From the NCBI GenBank assembly GCA_002429595.1, contig DJAM01000168.1, forward strand, positions 1 to 29,949: DNA of 29,949 nucleotides. Reading direction: 5' to 3'. The notes under the pieces were generated by a model that ran no database searches, had not been told where the DNA came from, and was given only the letters and a program-made list of their open reading frames with translations. Numbering within the stretch: position 1 is the stretch's first letter; each line of letters opens with the position of its first letter. Shown in pieces: positions 22,791-29,949 of the stretch. Made by a program: the position numbers and the translations under genes. The DNA is from Coxiellaceae bacterium UBA6002 (GTDB lineage Bacteria; Pseudomonadota; Gammaproteobacteria; UBA6002).

Positions 22791-23189
22791 CTAACTAACG
22801 TAACAAATGACTTCACCACCTTGACCGGCTTTTCGAGCAGCACGATCACTCATTAGGCCTTGGGAAGTTGAAATGATTGCGACACCCAAACCGTTTAGCA
22901 CTTGAGGAAGATCTGATTTATCTACGTAAACTCGAAGACCTGGACGGCTGACACGCTCAATTTTATCGATGACTGGCTTACCATTATAATATTTCAAGCC
23001 AATGACGAGTGATTTTTTATTATTGTCATTATCTTCAACTTCAAAGTCTTTGATATAACCTTCATCTTTTAATACCTTAGCAATTGCTACTTTAAAGTTA
23101 GAGCAAGGCATTTTGACAGTTCTTTTTGCAACAGACTGTGCATTTCTAATTCTTGTCAACATGTCTGAAACTGGATCTGAAATACTCAT
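22791..23189 (-). CDS. rpsH: 30S ribosomal protein S8
   Basis: 16S central-domain binder and, in E. coli, translational repressor of the spc operon. 132 residues: SDPVSDMLTRIRNAQ at the start and the RNA-contacting C-terminal GVAIISTSQGLMSDRAARKA with GGEVICYVS at the end. The repressor target near rplE was not identifiable by eye. Confidence 0.98.
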   Translation of the reverse strand: MSISDPVSDMLTRIRNAQSVAKRTVKMPCSNFKVAIAKVLKDEGYIKDFEVEDNDNNKKSLVIGLKYYNGKPVIDKIERVSRPGLRVYVDKSDLPQVLNGLGVAIISTSQGLMSDRAARKAGQGGEVICYVS

Positions 23190-23217
23190 TAAATTGTTCC
23201 TCTGTAGCTGTTAGTGC

Positions 23218-23523
23218 TTACCAACTATCTTTCACTAAACCGGGGATGTCACCACGCATTGCAGCTTCGCGTAAGTGAATACGGCAAAGACCAAACTTAC
23301 GATAAACTGCACGAGGACGACCACATTGCTTGCAACGGCGTTGATATCTTGAAGGACTTTCATCGCGTTTGCGTTTATTTAACTTTTCAACTGATTTTAA
23401 TTTTTCTTCGTAAGGTGTATTAGGATCACAAATCGTTTTCTTTAGCGTCATTCGAGTTTTACGTGCTCGTGTAGCTTCTTTTTGACGCACTTCATCACGA
23501 ACGATCATACTAATTTTAGCCAT
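23218..23523 (-). CDS. rpsN: 30S ribosomal protein S14, long form with zinc-ribbon-like Cys/His set
   Basis: Small-subunit head protein. 101 residues, the length of the zinc-free long form of E. coli, with the standard C-terminus REAAMRGDIPGLVKDSW. Unlike the E. coli sequence, the core reads RRCKQCGRPRAVYRKFGLCR followed by IHLR, which gives CxxC-x12-CxxH, spaced as the zinc site of short, zinc-binding S14. So this long-form S14 may bind zinc. Eight bases separate it from rplE. Confidence 0.96.
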   Translation of the reverse strand: MAKISMIVRDEVRQKEATRARKTRMTLKKTICDPNTPYEEKLKSVEKLNKRKRDESPSRYQRRCKQCGRPRAVYRKFGLCRIHLREAAMRGDIPGLVKDSW

Positions 23524-23531
23524 CTATCACC

Positions 23532-24068
23532 TCATTCCTTAAACGGAAAATTAAATGCACCCAACAAAGCGCGTGCCTCTTTATCTGTTTTAGCGCTAGT
23601 TGTTATTGCAATATTCAAACCACGAATTGCATCGATTTTATCAAAATCGATTTCAGGAAAAACGATTTGTTCCTTTATGCCTAAATTGTAATTACCTTGG
23701 CCATCAAAACCTTTAGCACTGAAGCCTCTAAAGTCTCTGATACGAGGAAATACATAACAAACTAATCTTTCCAACATTTCATACATTCTGTCGCCGCGAA
23801 GGGTAACTTTGCAGCCAATTGGCCAACCTTCACGAATTTTGAAACCTGCTACCGATTTGCGCGCAAGAGTCTGCACCGCTTTTTGTCCAGCAATTTGGGT
23901 GAGGTCTGATATAGCATTCGCTAAGACCTTTTTATCAGCGGCAGCATTCAGCCCGATATTGAGAGTAATCTTCTCAACTTTTGGAACTTGCATAATACTT
24001 TTATACTCAAAAGTATCTTTTAGCTTGTCACGTATTGTGTCTTTATACTTTTTTTGAAAATTGGTCAT
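23532..24068 (-). CDS. rplE: 50S ribosomal protein L5
   Basis: 5S rRNA-binding central-protuberance protein that bridges to S13. 178 residues (E. coli 179). Motifs: QVPKVEKITLNIGLNAAADK, LARKSVAGFKIREGWPIGCK, RDFRGFSAKGFDGQGNYNLG and the terminal EARALLGAFNFPFKE. Eleven bases after rplX. Confidence 0.98.
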   Translation of the reverse strand: MTNFQKKYKDTIRDKLKDTFEYKSIMQVPKVEKITLNIGLNAAADKKVLANAISDLTQIAGQKAVQTLARKSVAGFKIREGWPIGCKVTLRGDRMYEMLERLVCYVFPRIRDFRGFSAKGFDGQGNYNLGIKEQIVFPEIDFDKIDAIRGLNIAITTSAKTDKEARALLGAFNFPFKE

Positions 24069-24079
24069 CTACTTCTCGC

Positions 24080-24406
24080 CTAGTTAATATCGATGACTTC
24101 GTTATTAGATTTAAAATAACGAACTTTGCTACCGTCTTCTAAATGTTTAAACCCTACTCTACCTGCCGCATTGGTAGCTGGATTAATCAATGCAACATTG
24201 GAACTATGAATAGGAGCCTCTTTTTCTTTAATACCGCCTTCAATACCTTTGTTAGGGTTAGGCTTAACATGCTTCTTAACGATATTGACACCCTCAACGA
24301 GTACTTTACCGTTTGCAAGGACTTTAATTACTTTGCCCCGCGTGCCTTTATCTTCGCCTGCGATAACAATCACGTTATCGTCTTTTTTTATTTTGCTCAT
24401 CGACAT
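24080..24406 (-). CDS. rplX: 50S ribosomal protein L24
   Basis: Early-assembly protein that starts 50S folding. 108 residues (E. coli 104). KOW motif at KIKKDDNVIVIAGEDKGTRG (5-24), then GVNIVKKHVKPNP and GRVGFKHLEDGSKVRYFKS. Two ATGs are close: 24406 is chosen because AGAGAG lies eight bases before it; the second (24400) is worse placed. Confidence 0.97.
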   Translation of the reverse strand: MSMSKIKKDDNVIVIAGEDKGTRGKVIKVLANGKVLVEGVNIVKKHVKPNPNKGIEGGIKEKEAPIHSSNVALINPATNAAGRVGFKHLEDGSKVRYFKSNNEVIDIN

Positions 24407-24420
24407 GACATCATCTCTCT

Positions 24421-24786
24421 TTATAAAACTTCTGGAGCCAGAGAAATAATCTTCATATATTCGCTCCGTAATCTACGTGATACCGGACCAAAAATACGAG
24501 TACCAATTGGCTCTTTTTGGTTGTTAAGCAATACAACTGCATTATCATCAAATCTAATCAACGAACCATCCTGGCGTCTTTCACCCTTTCGAGTGCGCAC
24601 TACAACAGCCAACATTACATCGCCCTTTTTAACTTTCCCACGTGGGATAGCATCTTTAATGCTGACTTTAATTACGTCGCCAATACCAGCGTAACGTCGT
24701 TTTGAGCCTTTTAGCACTTTAATGCACATAACTTGACGGGCGCCACTATTGTCAGCCACTTCAAGCCTGGATCGCATCTGAATCAT
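24421..24786 (-). CDS. rplN: 50S ribosomal protein L14
   Basis: Interface protein that forms bridge B8 and meets elongation-factor sites. 121 residues (E. coli 123). Starts MIQMRSRLEVADNSGARQVM; has IPRGKVKKGDVMLAVVVRTR and GTRIFGPVSRRLR near the end. CTGGAG lies just upstream. First gene of the spc operon, with a candidate promoter and a leader hairpin before it. Confidence 0.98.
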   Translation of the reverse strand: MIQMRSRLEVADNSGARQVMCIKVLKGSKRRYAGIGDVIKVSIKDAIPRGKVKKGDVMLAVVVRTRKGERRQDGSLIRFDDNAVVLLNNQKEPIGTRIFGPVSRRLRSEYMKIISLAPEVL

Positions 24787-24806
24787 TTTGATTAAACTCC
24801 AGTTCT

Positions 24807-24827
24807 GTCTTTGCAGCAGGCAAAGAC
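24807..24827 (-). promoter_or_regulatory. Hairpin at the predicted 5' end of the spc transcript
   Basis: GTCTTTGC (24807-24814) and GCAAAGAC (24820-24827) make a perfect 8-bp stem with a 5-nt loop. It begins at the predicted transcription start of the candidate promoter at 24833-24860. No T-run follows on the minus strand (AGAACTGGAG), so it is unlikely to be an S10-operon terminator; it may stabilise the 5' end or act as a control site. Confidence 0.6.
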
Positions 24828-24832
24828 TTGAG

Positions 24833-24860
24833 ATTGTACCATTTCTTTATTATCAAACAA
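24833..24860 (-). promoter_or_regulatory. Candidate spc-operon promoter
   Basis: On the minus strand TTGTTT (24855-24860) and TACAAT (24833-24838) are separated by 16 bp. It sits in the 94-bp gap between rpsQ and rplN, the place of the spc promoter in E. coli. Confidence 0.6.
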
Positions 24861-24880
24861 AAAATTTTTAAAATTGTGTA

Positions 24881-25147
24881 CTAAGTAACTTGTTCCAGTA
24901 CCTTATCAAGAATCCAGCTTTTGGTTTTTGAAATTGGACGACATTCCTTAATTTGTACGGTATCGCCAATTGAGCAAACATTGCCTGCATCATGAACATG
25001 GTACTTTTTAGAACGCTTAATGTATTTACCATACACAGGATGTTTAATTTTGCTTTCTACTTTGACCACGATAGTGTCAGTCATTTTGTTGCTTACAACT
25101 AAGCCGACTAAAGTACGAGCTACATTGGTTTTTGTCTCGGTCATCAT
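24881..25147 (-). CDS. rpsQ: 30S ribosomal protein S17
   Basis: Primary 16S-binding protein. 88 residues from the chosen start (E. coli 84): VARTLVGLVVSNKMTDTIVV, HPVYGKYIKRSKKYHVHD and ECRPISKTKSWILDKVLEQV. GTG (25150), ATG (25147) and ATG (25144) follow one another; 25147 is favoured because GAAGG ends eight bases before it, but the choice is uncertain by one codon either way. Last gene of the S10 group. Confidence 0.95.
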   Translation of the reverse strand: MMTETKTNVARTLVGLVVSNKMTDTIVVKVESKIKHPVYGKYIKRSKKYHVHDAGNVCSIGDTVQIKECRPISKTKSWILDKVLEQVT

Positions 25148-25150
25148 CAC

Positions 25151-25336
25151 TTATGCCTTCTCTTTGAGAATGGTTTGAACTTGCGCAATTGTGCGTCTTA
25201 CTTTTTTAAAGAGATGAGGCTTTGGTTGTCTACCTAACCCTCTTTGCATTCTTAAATTAAACTGTTCTCGTAGTAACTCAGTTAATTCAGCTTTTAAATC
25301 GTCAATCGATTTTTCTCTTAGCTCAGTTGCGTTCAT
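25151..25336 (-). CDS. rpmC: 50S ribosomal protein L29
   Basis: Protein at the peptide exit, part of the docking site for trigger factor and SRP. 61 residues: MNATELREKSIDDLKAELTE, then LLREQFNLRMQRGLGRQ and VRRTIAQVQTILKEKA, a two-helix hairpin. Starts by one-base overlap with the rplP stop. Confidence 0.98.
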   Translation of the reverse strand: MNATELREKSIDDLKAELTELLREQFNLRMQRGLGRQPKPHLFKKVRRTIAQVQTILKEKA

Positions 25337-25749
25337 TACATCACCGTTCTTTTAACAAAAATTGTTTTTAAAGGAAGTTTGGCAGCTGCTAAGAGAAACG
25401 CTTCTCTTGCCAGCTCTTCAGGTATTCCTTCCACCTCAATCAAAACTTTGCCAGGTTGCACTAAAGCGACCCAGTATTCAACATTACCCTTACCTTTACC
25501 TTGTCGAACTTCAAGAGGCTTTTGAGTAATTGGTTTGTCAGGGAAAACTCTGATCCAAACTTTACCACCTCTTTTAATTGCTCGCGAAATTGTACGACGA
25601 GCTGCTTCGATTTGGCGCGCAGTAATACGGCCTCTTTCTGTCACCTTAAGACCAAATTCCCCGAAGCTGATTTTACTGCCTCTGTGGGCTAGACCACGGT
25701 TTCTATCTTTAAATTGTTTACGAAACTTAGTTCGCTTCGGCTGTAACAT
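25336..25749 (-). CDS. rplP: 50S ribosomal protein L16
   Basis: Protein near the peptidyl transferase centre that helps position A-site tRNA. 137 residues (E. coli 136). MLQPKRTKFRKQFKDRNRG, ITARQIEAARRTISRAIKRG and the GKGKGNVEYWVALVQPGKVL loop. Follows rpsC after 29 bases, the largest gap inside the S10 group apart from rplC-rpsJ. Confidence 0.98.
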   Translation of the reverse strand: MLQPKRTKFRKQFKDRNRGLAHRGSKISFGEFGLKVTERGRITARQIEAARRTISRAIKRGGKVWIRVFPDKPITQKPLEVRQGKGKGNVEYWVALVQPGKVLIEVEGIPEELAREAFLLAAAKLPLKTIFVKRTVM

Positions 25750-25778
25750 TTTCTCTCAACTCCTCTCTTGCTTAAGGC

Positions 25779-26441
25779 TTATTCTTTGTTAGCTTCACCG
25801 TCCAACTCAGGACCTATTACTTCGCCTTTAAAGATCCAAACCTTAATGCCGATAACACCATAAGTAGTATGTGCAGAGCCCGTTGCATAATCGATATCAG
25901 CTCTGAAAGTATGTAAAGGCACTCTTCCTTCACGATACCATTCTGTTCGAGCAATCTCGGCGCCACCTAATCTGCCGCTTACCGTTACTTTTATTCCTTG
26001 AGCACCCGCACGCATTGCATTTTGAACTGCTCGTTTCATTGCTCTTCTGAACATAACACGTCGTTCTAATTGCTGTGCAACACTCAATGCCACTAATTTA
26101 GCATCCAATTCTGGCTTTTTAACTTCCACAATATTGATGTGAACAGGAACGCCGCCCATCATTTTTCTGACTTCTTCGCGCAATGCGTCTACTTCACCAC
26201 CTCTTTTACCGATAATGGCGCCAGGACGAGCAGCATCAATAGTAATTACGGCATTCTTTGCAGGACGCTTAATTTCAATTTTGCTTACTGCAGCTGCAGC
26301 TAGTCTTTCCCTTAGGAATTCACGCACTCTTAAATCTGAGTTCAAATAATTTGCGTAGTTCTCTTTATCCGCGTACCACTTTGAATTCCAATCTCTAACT
26401 ATACCTAGCCGTATACCAACTGGATTGACTTTCTGACCCAT
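25779..26441 (-). CDS. rpsC: 30S ribosomal protein S3
   Basis: Protein at the mRNA entry site with helicase-like role. 220 residues (E. coli 233; the acidic/basic tail is shorter). MGQKVNPVGIRLGIVRDWNS, the KH-domain motif GAIIGKRGGEVDALREEVRK and the C-terminal GVIGIKVWIFKGEVIG. Sixteen bases after rplV. Confidence 0.98.
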   Translation of the reverse strand: MGQKVNPVGIRLGIVRDWNSKWYADKENYANYLNSDLRVREFLRERLAAAAVSKIEIKRPAKNAVITIDAARPGAIIGKRGGEVDALREEVRKMMGGVPVHINIVEVKKPELDAKLVALSVAQQLERRVMFRRAMKRAVQNAMRAGAQGIKVTVSGRLGGAEIARTEWYREGRVPLHTFRADIDYATGSAHTTYGVIGIKVWIFKGEVIGPELDGEANKE

Positions 26442-26457
26442 TTAAGTCCTCTCTCGA

Positions 26458-26793
26458 TTAATTATCTGATACCATAACGGTTATATGACATGAGCGCTTC
26501 AAAATACGATCTGAACGCCCTCTTGCTCTTGCATGCAAACGCTTCATTGTTGGACCTTCATCTACAAACACACGAGACACCTTTAATTCATCGATGTCAG
26601 CACCTTCGTTGTGTTCCGCATTTGCAATTGCCGAGTTTAAAACTTTTTTCATTAATGCAGCCGCTTTTTTATTGCTAAATTCAAGCAAGTCAATTGCTGA
26701 AGCGACGTTCTTACCACGAATCAAGTCCGCTACTAAACGTACTTTTTGAGCCGAAATTCGTGCATATTTTAATTTTGCTGCTACCTCAGACAC
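26458..26793 (-). CDS. rplV: 50S ribosomal protein L22
   Basis: Lines the peptide exit tunnel through its beta-hairpin; mutations there give macrolide resistance. 111 residues (E. coli 110). AKLKYARISAQKVRLVADLI, then the hairpin with VDEGPTMKRLHARARGRSDR. The hairpin shows no deletion by eye. Two bases after rpsS. Confidence 0.98.
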   Translation of the reverse strand: MSEVAAKLKYARISAQKVRLVADLIRGKNVASAIDLLEFSNKKAAALMKKVLNSAIANAEHNEGADIDELKVSRVFVDEGPTMKRLHARARGRSDRILKRSCHITVMVSDN

Positions 26794-26795
26794 GA

Positions 26796-27080
26796 TTAAG
26801 CCCCCTTCTTAGCGGCTTTTCTATCACCCGAATGTGATCGAAAAGTTCTGGTTAACGCAAACTCACCGAGCTTATGTCCAACCATATTTTCTGTAACATA
26901 AACCGGTACGTGCTTATTGCCATTATGTATAGCAATCGTAAGCCCTACCATTTCTGGCATAATTGTTGATCGGCGAGACCATGTCTTAATCGGTTTCTTA
27001 CTACTTTGAGCAACAGCCTCTTCAACCTTCTTTTGAAGGTGATGATCGACAAATGGTCCTTTTTTAATTGAACGTGGCAC
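26796..27080 (-). CDS. rpsS: 30S ribosomal protein S19
   Basis: Head protein partnering S13 near the A site. 94 residues (E. coli 92). MPRSIKKGPFVDHHLQKKVE, WSRRSTIMPEMVGLTIAIHN and GHKLGEFALTRTFRSHSGDR. Twelve bases after rplB. Confidence 0.98.
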   Translation of the reverse strand: MPRSIKKGPFVDHHLQKKVEEAVAQSSKKPIKTWSRRSTIMPEMVGLTIAIHNGNKHVPVYVTENMVGHKLGEFALTRTFRSHSGDRKAAKKGA

Positions 27081-27092
27081 TTTAATACCTCT

Positions 27093-27920
27093 CTACTTTT
27101 GTCTACGATCGCGAATAATCATTTTTTTAGTACGCTTATTCTTACGTGTTTTGTAACCTTTACTTGGAACGCCCGTTGGGCTCACAGGATGTCGGCCACC
27201 GGAGGTACGACCTTCACCACCACCCATAGGATGGTCGACTGGGTTCATCGCAACACCTCGAACGGTAGGTCTTTTACCTCTCCAACGAGTGGCACCCGCT
27301 TTACCTAATGAACGTAGGTTGTGTTCAGTGTTTGAAACTTCACCAATTGTTGCACGACAAGATGACATCACTTTTCGTAATTCACCTGATCTTAAACGCA
27401 ACATGCAATACTCACCTTCTCTTGCTACCAGTTGCACTGAAGCACCGGCGCTACGAGCTATCTGCGCACCCTTGCTAGGTCTCAACTCAACACAATGCAC
27501 AGTTGAGCCTACTGGAATGTTTTGCAATGGTAAGCAATTGCCCACTTTAATTGGGGAATCCACACCAGAAACAATCTCAGCACCCACCTGAATACCTTTA
27601 GGCGCAATACTATAGCGTCGCTCGCCATCTGCATATAAAACTAAGATGATATGAGCACTACGGTTAGGATCATATTCAATTCGTTCTACTTTTCCAACGA
27701 TTCCGTCTTTATCTCGCTTAAAATCAACCAAACGATATTGACGCTTACTACCGCCCCCTCTATGTCGAACGGTAATTCTACCTTGATTGTTTCGACCATT
27801 AATTTTTGATTTTGGAGCCAACAGACTGTCGAATGGCTTGCCTTTATGCAAATCAGGATTGGTGATTTTGACAACAAAGCGGCGGCCAGGCGATGTTGGT
27901 TTAGGTTTTTGAATTGGCAT
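27093..27920 (-). CDS. rplB: 50S ribosomal protein L2
   Basis: Core 23S-binding protein needed for subunit joining and peptidyl transfer. 275 residues (E. coli 273). RITVRHRGGGSKRQYRLVDF in the OB fold, RSAGASVQLVAREGEYCMLR in the SH3-like domain and the C-terminal VAMNPVDHPMGGGEGRTSGG with the conserved histidine near the active centre. Eleven bases after rplW. Confidence 0.98.
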   Translation of the reverse strand: MPIQKPKPTSPGRRFVVKITNPDLHKGKPFDSLLAPKSKINGRNNQGRITVRHRGGGSKRQYRLVDFKRDKDGIVGKVERIEYDPNRSAHIILVLYADGERRYSIAPKGIQVGAEIVSGVDSPIKVGNCLPLQNIPVGSTVHCVELRPSKGAQIARSAGASVQLVAREGEYCMLRLRSGELRKVMSSCRATIGEVSNTEHNLRSLGKAGATRWRGKRPTVRGVAMNPVDHPMGGGEGRTSGGRHPVSPTGVPSKGYKTRKNKRTKKMIIRDRRQK

Positions 27921-27931
27921 CGTTTATTCTC

Positions 27932-28228
27932 CTACGCTTGTGCGCCAGTAAAGTCTATGTCATGACCCTCTGCCAATTTCACATACGCCTTTTTCCATGC
28001 TTTTCGCTTACCTTCGATTTTTCCGAAGCGCACATTTTTTGGCTTGTGATTGACCACTTGAACTTTCATAACTTTGACATTAAATAATTTTTCTACTGCT
28101 GCTTTAATTTCAGGCTTGGTTGAATCAGTTGCCACCTGGAAAACATATTGGTTATGTGCATTTGCTGCGGTTGATTTTTCTGATAATAGTGGCGACAGCA
28201 ATACTTTCAGTAATTTTTGTTCGTTCAT
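27932..28228 (-). CDS. rplW: 50S ribosomal protein L23
   Basis: Tunnel-exit protein and main trigger-factor/SRP docking point. 98 residues (E. coli 100). LLKVLLSPLLSEKSTAANAH, ATDSTKPEIKAAVEKLFNVK and GKRKAWKKAYVKLAEGHDID. Its start overlaps the rplD stop by four bases (coupled translation). Confidence 0.98.
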   Translation of the reverse strand: MNEQKLLKVLLSPLLSEKSTAANAHNQYVFQVATDSTKPEIKAAVEKLFNVKVMKVQVVNHKPKNVRFGKIEGKRKAWKKAYVKLAEGHDIDFTGAQA

Positions 28229-28842
28229 ACCAATCTCTCCTCAAGGTTTTTTAGTGCCTGCGCGGTCACCAATACTTTTTCAAATTGTATGAGGTTGAGA
28301 GGACTCACTTCTGTTGCTTGGCAAATACCGACTTTATGCAAATTTCTTCCTGCCAATTCGATGTTGGCATCAATTTGATTCGTGACGATTAATACACTGC
28401 TATCAATCTTTAGATCATTCAGCTTGGTAATCAATTCTTTTGTTTTTGGATTATCCAGCTTGAAATCATCAATGATAACTAACCGCTCTTGTCTGACTAA
28501 TTCTGACAAAATTGACTTTAGAGCAGCACGATACATTTTACGATTTACTTTTTGTTCATAGCTTCTTGGCTTTGCTGCAAACGTCACACCACCGGTTCGC
28601 CATATTGGACTTCTGATAGAACCAGCACGTGCTCGACCCGTACCTTTTTGGCGCCATGGTTTTTTACCACCACCTCTCACTTCTGACCGTGTTTTTTGAG
28701 CACTGTTACCAGAACGAGCAGCGGCCATATAAGCGGTAACGACTTGATGGACGAGACCTTCGTTAAACTCTACACCAAAATTAGCATCAGAAACTGTAAT
28801 TTTATCTGACTGCCCTTTAGCATCAATCATTGCTAATTCCAT
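28225..28842 (-). CDS. rplD: 50S ribosomal protein L4
   Basis: Large-subunit protein lining the tunnel; in E. coli also the repressor of the S10 operon. 205 residues (E. coli 201). The tunnel loop RGGGKKPWRQKGTGRARAGS (about 56-75) and RSPIWRTGGVTFAAKPRSY follow family sequence. The E. coli type S10 leader it would act on is absent here because tuf lies directly before rpsJ. Overlaps rplC by one base. Confidence 0.98.
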   Translation of the reverse strand: MELAMIDAKGQSDKITVSDANFGVEFNEGLVHQVVTAYMAAARSGNSAQKTRSEVRGGGKKPWRQKGTGRARAGSIRSPIWRTGGVTFAAKPRSYEQKVNRKMYRAALKSILSELVRQERLVIIDDFKLDNPKTKELITKLNDLKIDSSVLIVTNQIDANIELAGRNLHKVGICQATEVSPLNLIQFEKVLVTAQALKNLEERLV

Positions 28843-29495
28843 TATTCACCCCCTTTCTTTTTCTTTACAGCAGGGCGAACGATGACGATACAGCCTGGAG
28901 CCCCTGGAACAACTCCTTTCACTAACAGGATGTTTCGCTCTACATCAACTTTAATCACTTTTTGGTTTTGCACAGTATTTTGCTTATTGCCCATGTGACC
29001 AGCCATTTTCTTGCCTTTGAAGACACGACCTGGTGTTTGGTTTTGACCAATTGAACCTGGCGCACGATGCGACAAAGAGTTACCGTGAGTTGCATCTTGG
29101 GTTCTGAAATTGTGACGCTTAACGGCACCCGCAAAACCTTTACCTCGAGTAATGCCGGTAACGTCTATAATTTGACCTTCGCTAAAAATATCTACTTTTA
29201 ACTCTGAACCAACGCTGATGTCGTCACCTTCATTTTCATCTAACCGAAATTCCCACAAACCAAAACCTGCATCTACACCTGCTTTAGCATAGTGACCTGC
29301 AGCAGCTTTTGTAACTCGGCTAGGTTTTTTTGAACCGGTAGTAATTTGATAGCTACGATAGCCATCGACTTCATTATTTTTAATTTGGGCAACACGATTT
29401 GGGGTAATTTCTATTACTGTCACCGGTATAGAATTACCATCTTCAGTAAACTGTCGTGTCATCCCACATTTTCGACCGACTAATCCAATTGGCAT
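28842..29495 (-). CDS. rplC: 50S ribosomal protein L3
   Basis: Early-assembly protein with a loop reaching the peptidyl transferase centre. 217 residues (E. coli 209). Starts MPIGLVGRKCGMTRQFTEDG; has VTGITRGKGFAGAVKRHNFR and the glutamine-bearing GSIGQNQTPGRVFKGKKMAG (the Gln that is N-methylated by PrmB in E. coli). GAGG precedes the ATG at 29495. Confidence 0.98.
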   Translation of the reverse strand: MPIGLVGRKCGMTRQFTEDGNSIPVTVIEITPNRVAQIKNNEVDGYRSYQITTGSKKPSRVTKAAAGHYAKAGVDAGFGLWEFRLDENEGDDISVGSELKVDIFSEGQIIDVTGITRGKGFAGAVKRHNFRTQDATHGNSLSHRAPGSIGQNQTPGRVFKGKKMAGHMGNKQNTVQNQKVIKVDVERNILLVKGVVPGAPGCIVIVRPAVKKKKGGE

Positions 29496-29551
29496 CTTTG
29501 TAACCTCTATAGATATCGCATTTGCGATTCGATTTAACTTAACCTATTTCT

Positions 29552-29866
29552 CTAATCCACTATGATATGAACGTCTACGCCAGCAGAGAGATCTAATCTC
29601 ATTAAAGCATCAACTGTTTTATCAGTTGGCTGAATAATATCCAGCACCCTTTTGTGGGTGCGGATAATAAACTGATCTTGTGCATCTTTATCTTTATGAG
29701 GAGAGATAAGAACGCTGAACTTTTGTTTCTTTGAAGGCAATGGTATCGGACCTCTTACACGAGCACCCGTACGCTTTGCGGTTTCAACAATTTCCTTCGT
29801 TGATCTGTCGATTAAGCGATGATCAAACGCTTTAAGGCGGATTCGTATTCTTTGATTCTTTATCAT
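29552..29866 (-). CDS. rpsJ: 30S ribosomal protein S10 (NusE)
   Basis: Small-subunit protein that also acts as NusE in antitermination. 104 residues (E. coli 103): IKNQRIRIRLKAFDHRLID, then TAKRTGARVRGPIPLPSKKQ and the C-terminal DALMRLDLSAGVDVHIIVD. I start it at the ATG 29866, which gives the family length with GAG seven bases upstream; an in-frame TTG at 29878 would add four residues and overlap tuf. Only four bases follow the tuf stop. Confidence 0.97.
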   Translation of the reverse strand: MIKNQRIRIRLKAFDHRLIDRSTKEIVETAKRTGARVRGPIPLPSKKQKFSVLISPHKDKDAQDQFIIRTHKRVLDIIQPTDKTVDALMRLDLSAGVDVHIIVD

Positions 29867-29870
29867 AGTA

Positions 29871-29949
29871 CTACTCAATAATCTTAGTTACAACACCAGC
29901 ACCGACGGTACGACCACCTTCGCGAATTGCAAAGCGTAGCCCTTCTTCC
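29871..29949 (-). CDS. tuf: Elongation factor Tu, 3' end (runs off the window)
   Basis: The last 25 amino-acid codons and the stop of EF-Tu: EEGLRFAIREGGRTVGAGVV then TKIIE and TAG (29871-29873). This is the conserved end of domain 3 of the GTPase that brings aminoacyl-tRNA to the ribosome. The gene begins outside the window. Its closeness to rpsJ (4 bp) implies that the str operon reads directly into the S10 operon. Confidence 0.95.
   Translation of the reverse strand, partial: EEGLRFAIREGGRTVGAGVVTKIIE

Noticed and set aside
24143..24694. 183-codon plus-strand ORF across rplX and rplN
   Set aside because: Antisense to two certain ribosomal protein genes; composition is that of a reverse-frame shadow.
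24807..24827. Intrinsic terminator of the S10 operon at the rplN leader hairpin
   Set aside because: The stem is not followed by a T-run on the minus strand.
29867..29878. TTG start four codons upstream for rpsJ
   Set aside because: It would overlap tuf and exceed the family length; the ATG at 29866 fits S10 exactly.
1..29949. CRISPR array, tRNA or rRNA genes, transposase genes
   Set aside because: No regularly spaced direct repeats, no cloverleaf-like sequence with a TTC-loop motif, no rRNA stretch and no transposase-like ORF were recognised.

Overview
The window looks like chromosome of a low-GC (by eye about 40%) gammaproteobacterium. The order uvrA / YajR-type MFS gene / ssb / rplQ next to a complete S10-spc-alpha ribosomal block is one I associate with Legionellales (Legionella, Coxiella and relatives). 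The left half carries eukaryotic-like domains (ankyrin repeats; a PARG-like macrodomain joined to a dual-specificity phosphatase), which suits a host-associated or amoeba-associated member. The genus cannot be fixed from sequence alone; a Berkiella- or Coxiella-like organism is my guess.

Positions 1-2914 hold a MerR/TipAS-type regulator under a textbook MerR-class promoter (19-bp spacer), a small exported protein and a class I DNA photolyase. Positions 3030-6666 are accessory: a hypothetical gene apparently broken (or programmed) by a -1 frame change, then a 918-residue protein that joins a PARG-like macrodomain to a DSP-type phosphatase. The two genes begin with a nearly identical leader, suggesting a shared control element or an old duplication. 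This is the most unusual locus in the window and a good candidate for a secreted effector.

Positions 6709-9557 form a bufferin (copper-binding, Cys-modified peptide) locus: a BufA2-type precursor on the minus strand, and diverging from it bufA1-bufB-bufC-doxX with overlapping genes. The two divergent promoters carry the same 15-nt element (13 of 15 identical), which argues for joint control of two different precursors sharing one MNIO enzyme. A solitary ankyrin/coiled-coil gene (9815-10969) follows, flanked by poorly coding DNA with hairpins.

From 11462 on the content is core: uvrA (minus), a YajR-like MFS transporter with a C-terminal ferredoxin-like domain whose last codons run through a palindromic repeat, ssb, a strong bidirectional terminator, and then, all on the minus strand, rplQ-rpoA-rpsD-rpsK-rpsM (alpha), rpmJ-secY-rplO-rpmD-rpsE-rplR-rplF-rpsH-rpsN-rplE-rplX-rplN (spc), rpsQ-rpmC-rplP-rpsC-rplV-rpsS-rplB-rplW-rplD-rplC-rpsJ (S10) and the last 26 codons of tuf at the window edge. 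Candidate promoters are visible before rpsM and before rplN. No tRNA, rRNA, CRISPR array or transposase gene was seen.
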